A stretch of DNA of 64,000 nucleotides. Source: Agilicoccus flavus (GTDB lineage Bacteria; Actinomycetota; Actinomycetes; Actinomycetales; Dermatophilaceae). The notes beneath the pieces were generated by a model. It ran no database searches and was not told where the DNA came from. It worked only from the letters and a program-made list of their open reading frames with translations. This document shows positions 17,311-27,485 of the stretch, in pieces (positions within the stretch are counted from its first letter, which is position 1; every line of letters starts with the position of its first letter). The translations under genes and the position numbers were made by a program. The stretch lies in assembly GCF_014857905.1 (NCBI RefSeq), contig NZ_JACYXE010000002.1, positions 461,274 to 525,273 of the forward strand. The letters are read 5' to 3'.

Positions 17311-18398
17311 CCGCCGTCCTCGTGGCCGTGTCCGTCTCGCTGCTCGTCGGCCTGTTCGGCACCCCGCTGTACATCAAGTTCCTCGTGCGCCGCGGGTACG
17401 GGCAGTTCGTCCGCGACGACGGGCCGACGACCCACCACACCAAGCGCGGCACCCCGACGATGGGCGGCGCCGTCATCATCGCCGGCTGCGTGCTCGGCTA
17501 CCTGCTCGCCCACCTCTCGACCCGCACCCCGATCAGCGCGAGCGCCCTGCTCGTCCTCTTCCTCATGGGCGGCCTCGGCCTCGTCGGCTGGCTCGACGAC
17601 TACATCAAGATCTCGAAGGCCCGCAGCCTCGGCCTGCGGTCGTGGCAGAAGCTCGTCGGCCAGCTGCTCGTCGGCACGGTCTTCGCGGTCCTCGTGCTGC
17701 GCTTCCCCGACGCCCACGGCGCGACCCCGGCGTCCACCTCGATCTCGTTCGTCCGGGACACCTCGCTCAACTGGCTGACGTTCGGCCCCGTCGTCGGGCT
17801 GCTGCTCTTCGTGCTCTGGATCAACCTCATGATCGCGGGGACGAGCAACGGGGTGAACCTCACCGACGGGCTCGACGGCCTCGCCACGGGCGCGACGGTC
17901 CTCGTCTCCGCGGCCTACATCCTCATCAACACGTGGCAGTTCAACCAGAACTGCCAGCGGGCGAGCGGGCTGACCGCGAACTGCTACCCGACCCCGCACA
18001 GCCACGACCTCGCCATCCTGTCGGCCGCCCTCATGGGCGCGTGCATCGGCTTCCTGTGGTGGAACGCCTCGCCGGCCAAGATCTTCATGGGCGACACCGG
18101 ATCGCTCGCCCTCGGCGGGGCGCTCGCCGGCCTCGCCATCACGAGCCGCACCGAGCTGCTCATCGTCATCCTCGGCGGGCTGTTCGTCATCATCACGCTG
18201 TCCGTCATCATCCAGGTGGCGTCGTTCAAGATGACCCGCAAGCGCGTCTTCCGGATGGCGCCCCTACAGCACCACTTCGAACTCGTCGGCTGGAACGAGG
18301 TCACCATCGTCATCCGCTTCTGGATCGTCGCCGGCCTGTGCGTCGGCCTCGGGCTCGGCCTCTTCTACGCGGAGTGGGCCGTCGGGAGCGGGCAGTGA
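17307..18398 (+). CDS. mraY: Phospho-N-acetylmuramoyl-pentapeptide-transferase
   Basis: MraY transfers phospho-MurNAc-pentapeptide from UDP onto undecaprenyl phosphate, making lipid I in the membrane. The 363-aa polytopic protein has the expected motifs: GTPTMGG (about residue 50), WLDDYIK with the Mg-binding Asp pair, [12 protein letters not shown], and [11 protein letters not shown] near the C-terminus. About ten membrane segments are visible. The GTG start overlaps the murF stop and its stop overlaps the murD GTG, so the three genes are translationally coupled. Confidence 0.97.
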   Translation: MTAVLVAVSVSLLVGLFGTPLYIKFLVRRGYGQFVRDDGPTTHHTKRGTPTMGGAVIIAGCVLGYLLAHLSTRTPISASALLVLFLMGGLGLVGWLDDYIKISKARSLGLRSWQKLVGQLLVGTVFAVLVLRFPDAHGATPASTSISFVRDTSLNWLTFGPVVGLLLFVLWINLMIAGTSNGVNLTDGLDGLATGATVLVSAAYILINTWQFNQNCQRASGLTANCYPTPHSHDLAILSAALMGACIGFLWWNASPAKIFMGDTGSLALGGALAGLAITSRTELLIVILGGLFVIITLSVIIQVASFKMTRKRVFRMAPLQHHFELVGWNEVTIVIRFWIVAGLCVGLGLGLFYAEWAVGSGQ

Positions 18399-19951
18399 CC
18401 GCCCCGGCCCCGCGCGAGGGGCTCGACCACGGGGGAGCGGACTGGGCGGGCCTGCGGGTGCTCGTCACCGGACTCGGCGTCAGCGGCTTCGCCGCCGCCG
18501 ACGCGCTGCTCGAACGCGGCTGCGAGGTCCGGGCCGTCGACGCCGGCTCCGCCCCGGCCATGACCGAGCGGGCCCGGATCCTCGAGATCCTCGGCGCCGA
18601 GCTCCTGCTCGGTGAGTCCGGCGCGGCCGCCGGCGCCGACGAGGCGGCCCGGGAGCGCACGCTGCGCGGCATCGACCTCGTCGTGACGTCCCCCGGTTGG
18701 CGCCCCGACACCCCCCTGCTCGTCGCCGCGGCCGAGGGCGGGATCCCCGTGTGGGGCGAGGTCGAGCTCGCCTGGCGGATGCGTCCCCGCGAGAACCCGG
18801 CGCCGTGGCTCACCGTCACCGGCACGAACGGCAAGACGACCGTCGTGACGATGCTGGCCACCATCCTGCGCGCGGCCGGCCTGCGCGCCACCGCCGCCGG
18901 GAACGTCGGCACCCCGCTGCTCGAGGCCGTGCTGCACCCCGACCCCTACGACGTCATCGCCGTCGAGCTGAGCAGCTTCCAGCTGCACTGGCAGGAGTCC
19001 GTCTCGCCGCTGGCCTCCGCGTGCCTCAACATCGCGCCCGACCACCTCGACTGGCACGGCGGGGCCCAGGCCTACCGGGCCGCGAAGGGGCGCGTCTACG
19101 CCCGTACCCAGGTCGCGTGCGTCTACAACGAGCAGGACCCGGACACGATGCACCTCGTCGAGGAGGCTGAGGTCGTCGAAGGCTGCCGCGCGGTCGGGTT
19201 CACCCTCGGCGTGCCCGCCCGGTCGATGGTCGGCCTCGTCGAGGACGTCCTCGCCGACCGCGCGTTCGTGGAGGAACGCGCGACGAGCGCCGCCGAGATC
19301 GGCACCCTCGCCGACCTGGAACGGGCGGGCGTTCCGGCCGCGCCCCACGTCGTCGCCGACGCGCTCGCCGCCGCGGCGCTCGCGCGGGCCGCCGGGGTGC
19401 CCCCGGCCGCCGTGCGGAACGGGTTGCGCGCGTACGAGGCCGAGCCGCACCGCATCGCGACGGTCGCGCGCCACGCCGACGTGACGTGGGTCGACGACTC
19501 CAAGGCCACGAACACCCATGCCGCGGCCGCCTCGCTCGCGACGTACGAACGCGTCGTGTGGATCGCCGGCGGGCTGCTCAAGGGGGCCGAGGTCGACGAC
19601 CTCGTCGCCGACGTCGTCCCTCGGCTGCGCGGGGCCGTCCTGCTCGGCGCGGACCGGGACCGGATCGCCGCGGCTCTGGCCCGACACGCGCCCGATCTCC
19701 CCGTGATCGACGTGACCCGGACCGACACTGGGGCGATGGACGAGGTCGTCGCCCGGGCAGCCACGCTCGCGCGGCCCGGCGACGTCGTCCTGCTCGCGCC
19801 GGCCGCCGCGTCGATGGACATGTTCCCGAACTACGGCGCGCGCGGGGACGCGTTCGCCGCCGCGGTCCACCGCCACGTGGCCTCCTCGGGCGGCCCGGGC
19901 GGCTCGGACGGCACTGGCGGCACGGGCCCGAGCGAGGCCCCGCGGGAGTGA
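18395..19951 (+). CDS. murD: UDP-N-acetylmuramoylalanine--D-glutamate ligase
   Basis: MurD adds D-glutamate to UDP-MurNAc-L-Ala. The 518-aa protein has the N-terminal UDP-binding domain ([17 protein letters not shown]), the ATP loop [22 protein letters not shown], and the C-terminal [14 protein letters not shown] chose the GTG at 18395, which overlaps the mraY stop; the frame is open far upstream, inside mraY, but those residues are not MurD-like. It is somewhat longer than average because of a 15-25 residue N-terminal lead and a Gly/Ser-rich tail. A 40-nt gap separates it from ftsW. Confidence 0.96.
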   Translation: MTAPAPREGLDHGGADWAGLRVLVTGLGVSGFAAADALLERGCEVRAVDAGSAPAMTERARILEILGAELLLGESGAAAGADEAARERTLRGIDLVVTSPGWRPDTPLLVAAAEGGIPVWGEVELAWRMRPRENPAPWLTVTGTNGKTTVVTMLATILRAAGLRATAAGNVGTPLLEAVLHPDPYDVIAVELSSFQLHWQESVSPLASACLNIAPDHLDWHGGAQAYRAAKGRVYARTQVACVYNEQDPDTMHLVEEAEVVEGCRAVGFTLGVPARSMVGLVEDVLADRAFVEERATSAAEIGTLADLERAGVPAAPHVVADALAAAALARAAGVPPAAVRNGLRAYEAEPHRIATVARHADVTWVDDSKATNTHAAAASLATYERVVWIAGGLLKGAEVDDLVADVVPRLRGAVLLGADRDRIAAALARHAPDLPVIDVTRTDTGAMDEVVARAATLARPGDVVLLAPAAASMDMFPNYGARGDAFAAAVHRHVASSGGPGGSDGTGGTGPSEAPRE

Positions 19952-19991
19952 GGCGGCGCGGACCGGCAGCACGAACGACGACGCGAAAGGG

Positions 19992-21260
19992 GTGCGACGC
20001 CCGGTGAGCACGACATCCGAGCGCCCGGCGCGGGTCCGGCCCCCGGCGGGCAGCGGCCCGCCCGAGCCGCACCCGGTCTGGCAGCGGCTCGAATCGCCCC
20101 TGTCGACGTACTACCTGCTCGTCTCCGTCATCGGCATCCTGCTGTTCATCGGACTCGTCATGGTGCTGTCGGCCTCGTCCGTCACGAGCATCCGCCGCGG
20201 TGACGCGTCCTACGCCGTCTTCCTCAAGCAGGCCCAGTTCGCCGTCATCGGCCTCGTCGGCGCGTTCGTGGCGAGCCGACTGCCGATCCGCGCGTGGCGC
20301 CGCCTGTCCCTGCCCGCCCTCGTGGCCGCGATCTCGCTGCAGCTGCTCGTCTTCAGCCCGCTCGGCAAGGAGGTCAACGGCAACCGCAACTGGATCGAGG
20401 TCGGGTCCATCGGCGTGCAGCCGTCCGAGCTGGGCAAGCTCGCCCTCGTCCTCTTCGGGGCGACGATCCTCGCGAACAAGCGGCGCCTCCTGCACCGGTG
20501 GCGGCACGCGATCGTCCCCCTCATCGTGCCCGCCGGCGGATTGCTCGTCGGCCTGGTGCTGCAAGGGCACGACCTCGGCACCGCGCTCGTCCTCATCGCC
20601 GTGCTCGCCGGGATGATGTGGGCGGCGGGGATCTCTGGTCGCCTGTTCGCCCTCGCCGGCGCGGTCGGAGCCGCTCTGGCCGGCGCGATGGTGCTCGTCA
20701 GCGGCAACCGCATGGATCGCATCGACCAGTGGCTGTCGTGCTCGGACGTGCAGCAGTGCTGGCAGAGCACCCACGGGCAGTGGGCCCTCGCCGACGGGGG
20801 GCTCGGCGGGCTCGGCCTCGGTGGCAGCCGCGAGAAGTGGCAGTGGCTCCCCGAGCCGCACAACGACTTCATCTTCGCGATCATCGGCGAGGAGCTCGGT
20901 ATCGGCGGCACGCTCATGGTGCTGGTCCTCTTCGCGCTCCTCGCGCTCGCCTGCTACCGCATCGTCATCCGGACCAACGACCCGTTCGTCCGCGTCGCGA
21001 CGGCCGGCGTCATGACGTGGATCCTCGTGCAGGCGACGATCAACATCGGCGCCGTCATCGGACTTCTCCCGGTCATCGGCCTCCCGTTGCCACTCGTGTC
21101 CTCGGGCGGGTCGGCCCTCGTCACGACCCTCACCGCGCTGGGCATGGTCGTCTCCTTCGCCCGCAACGAACCCGCCTGCCGTCGCGCGCTCGACGCCCGC
21201 CCGGGGGTGCTCGACCGCTCGTTCGCCGCTCTCACCGCACGCCGAAGGGCCCGCCGATGA
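19992..21260 (+). CDS. ftsW: Septal peptidoglycan glycosyltransferase FtsW
   Basis: FtsW is the SEDS-family glycosyltransferase that polymerises lipid II at the septum with FtsI. The 422-aa protein has about ten membrane helices from residue 35 on. It contains the SEDS hallmarks GVQPSELGKLA and GGSREKWQWLPEPHNDFIFAIIGEELG-type motif, and PLPLVSSGGSA near the C-terminus. The GTG at 19992 is preceded by GAAAGGG; a second in-frame GTG at 20004 would begin MSTTSERP and is also possible. The stop overlaps the murG ATG. Confidence 0.96.
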   Translation: MRRPVSTTSERPARVRPPAGSGPPEPHPVWQRLESPLSTYYLLVSVIGILLFIGLVMVLSASSVTSIRRGDASYAVFLKQAQFAVIGLVGAFVASRLPIRAWRRLSLPALVAAISLQLLVFSPLGKEVNGNRNWIEVGSIGVQPSELGKLALVLFGATILANKRRLLHRWRHAIVPLIVPAGGLLVGLVLQGHDLGTALVLIAVLAGMMWAAGISGRLFALAGAVGAALAGAMVLVSGNRMDRIDQWLSCSDVQQCWQSTHGQWALADGGLGGLGLGGSREKWQWLPEPHNDFIFAIIGEELGIGGTLMVLVLFALLALACYRIVIRTNDPFVRVATAGVMTWILVQATINIGAVIGLLPVIGLPLPLVSSGGSALVTTLTALGMVVSFARNEPACRRALDARPGVLDRSFAALTARRRARR

Positions 21261-22378
21261 CCACCGCGCCGTCCGACCCCGGACCGGGCCTGCGTTCCGT
21301 CCTCCTCGCGGGCGGCGGGTCGGCCGGTCACGTCTCGCCGCTCCTCGCCCTCGCCGACGCCTTGCGACGCGACGATCCGAGCACGACCGTGACCGCGCTC
21401 GGCACCTCCGCCGGACTCGAGGCGCGCCTCGTGCCGGAGCGCGGCTACGAGCTGCGCACGCTCCGCAAGGTCGTGTTCCCGCGGCGCGTGTCCGGCGCGG
21501 CGCTGCGCCTCCCGCGAGACCTCGCCGCGGCCGTGGCGGAGGCCGGGCGCGCCATCGACGAGACGGGCGCGCAGGTCGTCGTCGGCTTCGGCGGCTACGT
21601 CAGCTCGCCCGCCTACCTCGCCGCGGCGCGGCGCGGCCTCCCGATCGTCGTCCACGAGCAGAACGCGCGGCCCGGGCTCGCGAACCGGCTCGGGGCCACG
21701 CTGACGCGGCGCGTCGCCACGACGTTCGCCTCGACCCGGCTGCCGCACGCGCGGGTCGTCGGGATGCCGCTGCGGGCCGAGATCGCCGGGCTGGACCGGG
21801 CCCGCGAACGCGCCGCGGCGCGCGCCGGGTTCGGCCTCGAGCCGGATCGACCGACGCTGCTCGTCACCGGCGGGTCGCTCGGCGCCGCCCGCCTCAATTC
21901 CGCCTTCGGGGCCGCCGCGGCCGACCTCGTCGCCGCCGGGGTGCAGGTCCTGCACCTGACCGGCGCCGGGAAGGAGTTCACCCCCGACGTGCCGGCGGGC
22001 GCGGGGTACGTCACCCGCGCCTACGCCGACCGGATGGATCTCGCGTACGCGGCCGCCGATCTCGTCGTGGCCCGCTCCGGCGCGAACACCGTCTGCGAGC
22101 TGACAGCGGTCGGCCTCCCGGCGATTTTCGTCCCGCTGCCGATCGGCAACGGCGAACAGCGGCTCAACGCGGCCGGGGTCGTGCAGGCCGGGGGAGCGCT
22201 GCTCGTCGAGGACGCCGACGTCGACGCCGCCTGGGTGGGTCGGGAGGTCGTCCCGTTGCTGTCCGACCCCGACCGCGTGGCGGCCATGGCCGCCGCGTCG
22301 GCCGGGCAGGGGCGCCCGGGCGCCGACGAGGCGCTCGCCGCGATGGTCCGCGAGGCGGCCCGGGGCGGCCGACGATGA
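21257..22378 (+). CDS. murG: UDP-N-acetylglucosamine--MurNAc-(pentapeptide) pyrophosphoryl-undecaprenol transferase
   Basis: MurG converts lipid I to lipid II by adding GlcNAc on the inner face of the membrane. The 373-aa protein is a GT-B glycosyltransferase with the N-terminal loop LLAGGGSAGHVSP, the acceptor-side HEQNARPGLANRL, TGGSLGAARLN, and the donor-site motif ARSGANTVCEL. I placed the start at ATG 21257, overlapping the ftsW stop (ATGA). The stop overlaps the murC ATG, so the ftsW-murG-murC block is tightly coupled. Confidence 0.97.
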   Translation: MTTAPSDPGPGLRSVLLAGGGSAGHVSPLLALADALRRDDPSTTVTALGTSAGLEARLVPERGYELRTLRKVVFPRRVSGAALRLPRDLAAAVAEAGRAIDETGAQVVVGFGGYVSSPAYLAAARRGLPIVVHEQNARPGLANRLGATLTRRVATTFASTRLPHARVVGMPLRAEIAGLDRARERAAARAGFGLEPDRPTLLVTGGSLGAARLNSAFGAAAADLVAAGVQVLHLTGAGKEFTPDVPAGAGYVTRAYADRMDLAYAAADLVVARSGANTVCELTAVGLPAIFVPLPIGNGEQRLNAAGVVQAGGALLVEDADVDAAWVGREVVPLLSDPDRVAAMAAASAGQGRPGADEALAAMVREAARGGRR

Positions 22379-23835
22379 CGCTCCCCCAGACCCGATACGA
22401 CGTCACCGCCGAGCCGATCCCGGTCGGCGACCTGGGGCGCGTGCACGTGCTCGCCGCGGGCGGGGCCGGCATGTCGGCGGTCGTCCGGCTCCTGCTCGAC
22501 GCGGGGCTGTCCGTGAGCGGCTCGGACGCCGCCGACTCGCCCCTGCTGGAGGCGCTGCGCGCCCGCGGGGCACGCATCGACGTCGGGCACGACCCCGCGC
22601 ACGTCGCGGGCGTCGACACGCTCGTCGTCTCCTCCGCGATCCGCGACGACAACGTCGAGCTCGTCGCCGCCCGCGCCGCCGGGGTGCGCGTCCTGCACCG
22701 CGCCTCCGCCCTCGCCTGCCTCATGGTGGGTCGTCGCGGCGTCGCCGTCGCGGGGGCGAACGGCAAGACGACGACGACGTCGATGCTCACCGTCGCGCTC
22801 CTGGAGGCCGGCGTCGACCCGTCGTTCGCCATCGGCGGCGAGCTCGCGGCCCTGGGCACGAACGCGCGGCTCGGGGACGGCGACGTCTTCGTCGTCGAGG
22901 CCGACGAGTCCGACGGCTCGTTCCTCGCCTACCGGCCCGCGGTGGCCGTCGTCACCAACGTCCAGCCCGATCACCTCGACCACTACGGCACGTACGAGGT
23001 CGTGCAGGAGGCGTACGCGGCGTTCGCGCACAGCGTCGACGCCGACGGCCTCGTCGTCGTGTGCGCCGACGACCCGGGTTCGGCCCGGTTGGGCGGCCGG
23101 CTGCGCGACGCGGGTCGTCGCGTCGTCACGTACGGCACGTCCGGGTCGGCCGACCTACGCCTGACCGACCTGCACTGGGAGGGCCTCACCGGGCGCGCCA
23201 CCCTCTCCGGCCCGCTGGCGCCGGCGGGGGCCGGGCCGCGGCTGACGGTCCGGCTGCCGGGCGAGCACAACCTGCTCAACGCCGCCGGCGCCTACCTCGC
23301 CGCCGTGGCCGGCCTGGGCGCCGACCCGGCCCGGGTGCTCGCGGGGCTGTCCGCCTATTCGGGGACCCGCCGCCGCTTCGAGTTCCGGGGCGAGGTCGAG
23401 GGCATCCAGGTGTTCGACGACTACGCGCACAACGCGGGCAAGGTGGCCGCGGTGATGTCCGCCGCGCGGCGCCTCGCCGGCGGACGCCGCCTCGTCGCCG
23501 TGTTCCAGCCGCACCTGTACTCGCGCACCGCCGATTTCGCGGCGGAGTTCGGCCGCGGTCTGTCGGTCGCCGACGTCGTCGTCGTCCTCGACGTCTACGG
23601 CGCCCGCGAGGACCCGGTGCCGGGCGTCACCGGTGAGCTCGTCGCGGAGGCCGCCCGCAGCGCCGGCACGACCGCGCAGGTGCACTTCGTCCCGGAGCGC
23701 GCGCGGGCCGCGGCGGCCGTCGCCGCCCTGCTGCGCCCCGGCGACCTCGTCCTGACGGTCGGTGCCGGGGACGTCACCGCCATAGGGCCGCAGATCCTCG
23801 ACCTCGTGGGGAAGAACGGGTCGAGTCCGTCGTAG
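22375..23835 (+). CDS. murC: UDP-N-acetylmuramate--L-alanine ligase
   Basis: MurC adds the first amino acid, L-alanine, to UDP-MurNAc. The 486-aa protein has the N-terminal HVLAAGGAGMSAVVRLL, the ATP loop AVAGANGKTTTTSM, VVTNVQPDHLDHYG and, in the C-terminal domain, IQVFDDYAHNAGKV and VFQPHLYSRT. The ATG overlaps the murG stop. A 14-nt gap with GGGAAGG leads to ftsQ. Confidence 0.97.
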   Translation: MTLPQTRYDVTAEPIPVGDLGRVHVLAAGGAGMSAVVRLLLDAGLSVSGSDAADSPLLEALRARGARIDVGHDPAHVAGVDTLVVSSAIRDDNVELVAARAAGVRVLHRASALACLMVGRRGVAVAGANGKTTTTSMLTVALLEAGVDPSFAIGGELAALGTNARLGDGDVFVVEADESDGSFLAYRPAVAVVTNVQPDHLDHYGTYEVVQEAYAAFAHSVDADGLVVVCADDPGSARLGGRLRDAGRRVVTYGTSGSADLRLTDLHWEGLTGRATLSGPLAPAGAGPRLTVRLPGEHNLLNAAGAYLAAVAGLGADPARVLAGLSAYSGTRRRFEFRGEVEGIQVFDDYAHNAGKVAAVMSAARRLAGGRRLVAVFQPHLYSRTADFAAEFGRGLSVADVVVVLDVYGAREDPVPGVTGELVAEAARSAGTTAQVHFVPERARAAAAVAALLRPGDLVLTVGAGDVTAIGPQILDLVGKNGSSPS

Positions 23836-23849
23836 AGGGGAAGGTCGTC

Positions 23850-24746
23850 ATGGGGAGTCGTCAGGCGGGGGTCGCCGGGACGTCGGGGGGAAGGGTCGTC
23901 GCCGATCTCGCGCGCCGTGCCCGTGGGGCGAGGGCCGGGGCACGCACGGTCGCGGCGTCGTCGCGCGGCGTTCCGGCGTCCGGTGCGCGTCGGGCCGGGG
24001 CGGCCCGGCGTGGCGGGGCCGCGCTGCGGGCCGCGGCCCTCCGGGCCCTGGGGTGGCCGTGCCGGGAACCGCGGAAGGCCGTGGCGGTCGGCGCCTCGTT
24101 CACGGCGGTGGCGGGCGCCTGTGTCTGGGCGGTGTGGTCGGCCCCCTTCCTGCGGGTCTCCGACTACGACCTCGAGGCAGTCCCGGCGTCCGAGCGGACC
24201 GCCGTGGGCCGCCTCCTGGCGGACGTGAAGGGTCAACCTCTGATTGAGGTCGACGTCGAGGGCTGGTCCTCGCGCATCGCGTCGGCGGGTCTGGTCCGGG
24301 ACGTCGTCGTGGTCCGGCAGTGGCCCGCCACCGTGGCCGTGGCGGCGGCGCCGCTCGACCCTGTGATCGCCGTCCCCAAGCCTGGACGTCGAGTCGAACT
24401 CGTGACCGCCGACGGCGCCACCTTCGAGCGCGCGGGCGCCGCCCCGAAGGGGGTGCCGACCCTCGACGTCACCGGCGCCGTCACGGCCCAGGCGCGGGCC
24501 TCCGCCGTCGCCGCGTCGGCCGCTCTCTCCGCAGCTCGGCGCGCCGAGGTGGACTCCCTGACCGTGGACGGATCGGGGTCGGCGCGACTCCGGTTCGGCG
24601 ACATCGGGGTGCTCTGGGGCGACGGCGAGGACGCCCGACTCAAGGCGGCGGTCGTGGACGCACTCCTCGGCACGCCGGGGGTCGCCACCATCGACGTGAG
24701 TGCCCCGCTCACCCCCGCGACGACGACGCGCGACGGTCGGTCCTGA
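23850..24746 (+). CDS. ftsQ: Cell division protein FtsQ
   Basis: FtsQ is a bitopic divisome protein that links early and late division proteins. The 298-aa protein has a long basic cytoplasmic segment rich in Arg/Ala (1-75), one membrane helix (about residues 80-98), and a POTRA-type domain just outside (LRVSDYDLEAV through VVVRQWPATVAVA), followed by the FtsQ beta domain. The start ATG follows GGGAAGG at 6 nt. Position between murC and ftsZ supports the name. The cytoplasmic arm has a composition like those of FtsI and FtsL here. Confidence 0.9.
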   Translation: MGSRQAGVAGTSGGRVVADLARRARGARAGARTVAASSRGVPASGARRAGAARRGGAALRAAALRALGWPCREPRKAVAVGASFTAVAGACVWAVWSAPFLRVSDYDLEAVPASERTAVGRLLADVKGQPLIEVDVEGWSSRIASAGLVRDVVVVRQWPATVAVAAAPLDPVIAVPKPGRRVELVTADGATFERAGAAPKGVPTLDVTGAVTAQARASAVAASAALSAARRAEVDSLTVDGSGSARLRFGDIGVLWGDGEDARLKAAVVDALLGTPGVATIDVSAPLTPATTTRDGRS

Positions 24747-25050
24747 CCGGGGCGCGTCGGTCGGCCTCACGTCGAGGTCGAGACTTACCGAACACTGACC
24801 CGGGCTAACTGGACCTGCCCGGTCCGTCGCGTAGGATGAGCGCGAAAGTCGAGACGTCACAGCAACAGACGCGGTCCCTCCACCGTCGCTCGAGGTTGCG
24901 GGTTCTCGCAGGTGTCGCCCGGTGTCGGCGATCGTGCTCCCGGGGCTCCCGGGCGCGGTCCGCTCCGGAGGGCGTCTCGCGCGGGGCCGGCCCACGGTGC
25001 GATCGGGAAGGGGCGGCCCAGACCCATTCGTCCCAGGAAAGGCCCCCAAG
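24747..25050 (+). promoter_or_regulatory. ftsQ-ftsZ intergenic region with candidate ftsZ promoter
   Basis: The 304-nt gap contains TGGACC (24810-24815) and TAGGAT (24832-24837) separated by 16 nt, a plausible promoter. A leader of about 205 nt would follow. No gene is seen in it. AGGAAAGG (25035-25042) is the Shine-Dalgarno for the ftsZ GTG. Confidence 0.45.
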
Positions 25051-26451
25051 GTGGCAGCACCACAGAACTACTTGGCCGTCATCAAGGTCGTCGGCATCGG
25101 CGGCGGTGGGGTCAACGCGATCAACCGCATGATCGAGGTCGGCCTCAAGGGCGTCGAGTTCATCGCGATCAACACCGACGCGCAGGCGCTGCTCATGAGC
25201 GACGCCGACCTCAAGCTCGACGTCGGCCGCGAGCTCACCCGGGGGCTGGGGGCCGGCGCCGACCCCGAGGTCGGCAAGAAGGCCGCCGAGGACCACGCCG
25301 AGGAGATCGAGGAGGCCCTGCGCGGGGCCGACATGGTCTTCGTCACGGCGGGCGAGGGCGGTGGCACCGGCACCGGTGGCGCGCCCGTCGTCGCCAAGAT
25401 CGCCAAGTCGCTCGGAGCCCTGACGATCGGCGTCGTCACGCGCCCGTTCACGTTCGAGGGCCGTCGCCGCGCCAACCAGGCCGAGTCGGGGATCGGCGCC
25501 CTGCGGGAAGAGGTCGACACCCTCATCGTCATCCCCAACGATCGGCTCCTGTCGATCAGCGACCGCGCCGTCAGCATGCTCGACGCCTTCCGCAGCGCCG
25601 ACCAGGTGCTGCTCTCGGGTGTGCAGGGGATCACCGACCTCATCACGACCCCCGGCCTCATCAACCTCGACTTCGCCGACGTCAAGTCGGTCATGCAGGG
25701 TGCGGGATCGGCCCTCATGGGCATCGGCTCCGCCCGCGGCGATGACCGCGCGGTCCAGGCGGCCGAGCTCGCCATCAGCAGCCCGCTGCTCGAGGCGAGC
25801 ATCGACGGTGCCCACGGCGTCCTGCTCTCCATCCAGGGCGGCTCCGACCTCGGCCTGTTCGAGATCAACGAGGCCGCCCGCCTCGTCCAGGAGGCCGCCC
25901 ACCCCGAGGCCAACATCATCTTCGGCGCGGTCATCGACGACGCCCTCGGCGACGAGGTGCGCGTCACCGTCATCGCGGCCGGCTTCGACGCGGGCGGTCC
26001 CCACCGGCGTGGTGAGGACCGCGGGCAGGCGCCGGCCCCGGAGCAGCGCCGCGCGCCGGCCGGCGGTGCGGCCCCGCAGCAGCAGCGTCCGGTTCCGGGC
26101 GGCGGGCCGAGCCAGGGCCAGTACGGCGGTCAGCAGTTCGGTGGTCCGGGGTCCTACGGCGGGCAGCGCCCGCCGGCGGCCGAGCCCGCCGTCCAGCGCC
26201 TCGCCCCGCCGGAGCGCGAGCCCGAGCCCGAGCCGCGTCGTCCGCGCCCCGAGCAGGTCCCGGCCGGTCAGGGCTTCCGCCCGCAGCAGGGCGACCGGTC
26301 CGGGCGGGGTGGGGCCGAGCAGACTCCGGCCCGCGGGGACGCCGTCGAGAGCGAGACCCCGGGGCGCCCGGCCACGCCGGTCACCCGCCCCCCGCGGACG
26401 GTCACGTTCGACGAGGGCGACGACCTCGACGTGCCCGACTTCCTGAAGTAG
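25051..26451 (+). CDS. ftsZ: Cell division GTPase FtsZ
   Basis: FtsZ is the tubulin-like GTPase that polymerises into the Z-ring. The 466-aa protein has [13 protein letters not shown] near the start, the tubulin signature GGGTGTG at residues 103-109, and the T7 catalytic loop region NLDFADVK. A long Gln/Pro/Gly-rich linker (about 325-455) leads to the conserved C-terminal peptide [10 protein letters not shown] (457-466), which binds SepF and other tethers. I chose GTG 25051 because the conserved N-terminus [14 protein letters not shown] starts there with AGGAAAGG upstream. A perfect 21-bp hairpin follows the gene. Confidence 0.98.
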   Translation: MAAPQNYLAVIKVVGIGGGGVNAINRMIEVGLKGVEFIAINTDAQALLMSDADLKLDVGRELTRGLGAGADPEVGKKAAEDHAEEIEEALRGADMVFVTAGEGGGTGTGGAPVVAKIAKSLGALTIGVVTRPFTFEGRRRANQAESGIGALREEVDTLIVIPNDRLLSISDRAVSMLDAFRSADQVLLSGVQGITDLITTPGLINLDFADVKSVMQGAGSALMGIGSARGDDRAVQAAELAISSPLLEASIDGAHGVLLSIQGGSDLGLFEINEAARLVQEAAHPEANIIFGAVIDDALGDEVRVTVIAAGFDAGGPHRRGEDRGQAPAPEQRRAPAGGAAPQQQRPVPGGGPSQGQYGGQQFGGPGSYGGQRPPAAEPAVQRLAPPEREPEPEPRRPRPEQVPAGQGFRPQQGDRSGRGGAEQTPARGDAVESETPGRPATPVTRPPRTVTFDEGDDLDVPDFLK

Positions 26452-26540
26452 GCCCGCCGCCCGACGCCGGATGCGGCCCGGTCCGGTAGGTCCGGGCAGC
26501 TCAGGTGAGTCAGGCGGGCCCGCACACGGTCACGGCCTTC

Positions 26541-26584
26541 CCGACGGGGCCGACGGTCGCCACGGCGACCGTCGGCCCCGTCGG
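26541..26584 (+). terminator. Perfect 21-bp hairpin after ftsZ
   Basis: Positions 26541-26561 are the exact reverse complement of 26564-26584, leaving a two-base AC centre. It lies 90 nt after ftsZ and has no T-tract. It most likely ends dcw transcription. The same design occurs after dnaE. Confidence 0.8.
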
Positions 26585-26678
26585 CGTCCCCGGCCCGGTC
26601 CACCCCCGGGTCGGAGGCCGGGCCGCGGCGCCGGGCCGCTCGCCCGGTGCGTCCCGGGCGGGGCCCGGTCCCCGGTCG

Positions 26679-26684
26679 TAGGGT
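26679..26684 (+). promoter_or_regulatory. -10 element, leaderless pgeF
   Basis: TAGGGT lies 6 nt before the GTG at 26691. It is identical in sequence and spacing to the element before the IclR gene at 3964. Confidence 0.45.
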
Positions 26685-26690
26685 GAGGCG

Positions 26691-27485
26691 GTGTTCTTCT
26701 GGCGCGAGCAGATCGAGGGTGGCGACCGACCGGGGCCGGCGGGCGCGCCCCCGCCCGGGGGTCACCCCGGGCCGGCGCACGGGTCCGGCGTCGACTGGGG
26801 GTTCACGTCGACCGGCCGGGGCGCGGGCCGCGGGGAGTACGGCGCGTTCAACCTCGGCGGTCACGTCGGCGACGACGCCGGCGCGGTCGAGTCGAACCGG
26901 TCCGAGCTCGCGCGGGCCGTCGGGGTGCCGCGGTCGCGGCTGCTCTTCATGAACCAGGTGCACGGCACGGACGTCGTGCGCGTCGACGGTCCGTGGGACG
27001 GGGCGGCGCCGGCGGCCGACGGGCTCGTGACGACCGACCCCGACCTCGCGCTCGCCGTCCTCGTCGCCGACTGCGTCCCGGTCCTGCTCGCCGACGTCGG
27101 GCGCGGCGTCGTGGGGGTGTTGCACGCCGGGCGGCCGGGCATGATCGGCGGCATCGTCGCGCGCGGGCTGAAGGCCATGGCGCAGGCCGGGGCGCGCGAC
27201 GTCCGGGCCGCCGTCGGCCCCTCGATCTGCGCCCGCTGCTACGAGGTGCCGGCGTCGATGCGCGACGAGGCCGCCGCGGTGAGCCCCGCGAGCGCGGCCG
27301 TGTCCTGGACCGGCACGCCGGCGATCGACGTCGGCGCCGGCGTGGTCGACCAGCTCGCCCGCGAGGGCGTGCCGCTGACCTGGGTCCCCGGGTGCACGCG
27401 GGAGACCCCCCACCTGTACTCCTATCGTCGCGCCGCCCGGACGGGCCGGTTCGCGGGGGTGGTCCGCGCGTGGAGCGCCGCGTGA
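26691..27485 (+). CDS. pgeF: Purine nucleoside phosphorylase / laccase-domain protein (YfiH, PgeF family)
   Basis: This is a member of the YfiH/DUF152 family, 264 aa. Members have been reported as peptidoglycan-editing factors (PgeF) and as multifunctional purine nucleoside enzymes. The metal-site motifs are visible: NQVHGTDVV, VADCVPVLLAD and GVLHAGRPGMIGGIV supply the conserved His, Cys and His. It sits directly after ftsZ, as in most actinobacteria and Firmicutes. The GTG start is six bases after a -10-like hexamer. The stop overlaps the yggS GTG. Confidence 0.9.
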   Translation: MFFWREQIEGGDRPGPAGAPPPGGHPGPAHGSGVDWGFTSTGRGAGRGEYGAFNLGGHVGDDAGAVESNRSELARAVGVPRSRLLFMNQVHGTDVVRVDGPWDGAAPAADGLVTTDPDLALAVLVADCVPVLLADVGRGVVGVLHAGRPGMIGGIVARGLKAMAQAGARDVRAAVGPSICARCYEVPASMRDEAAAVSPASAAVSWTGTPAIDVGAGVVDQLAREGVPLTWVPGCTRETPHLYSYRRAARTGRFAGVVRAWSAA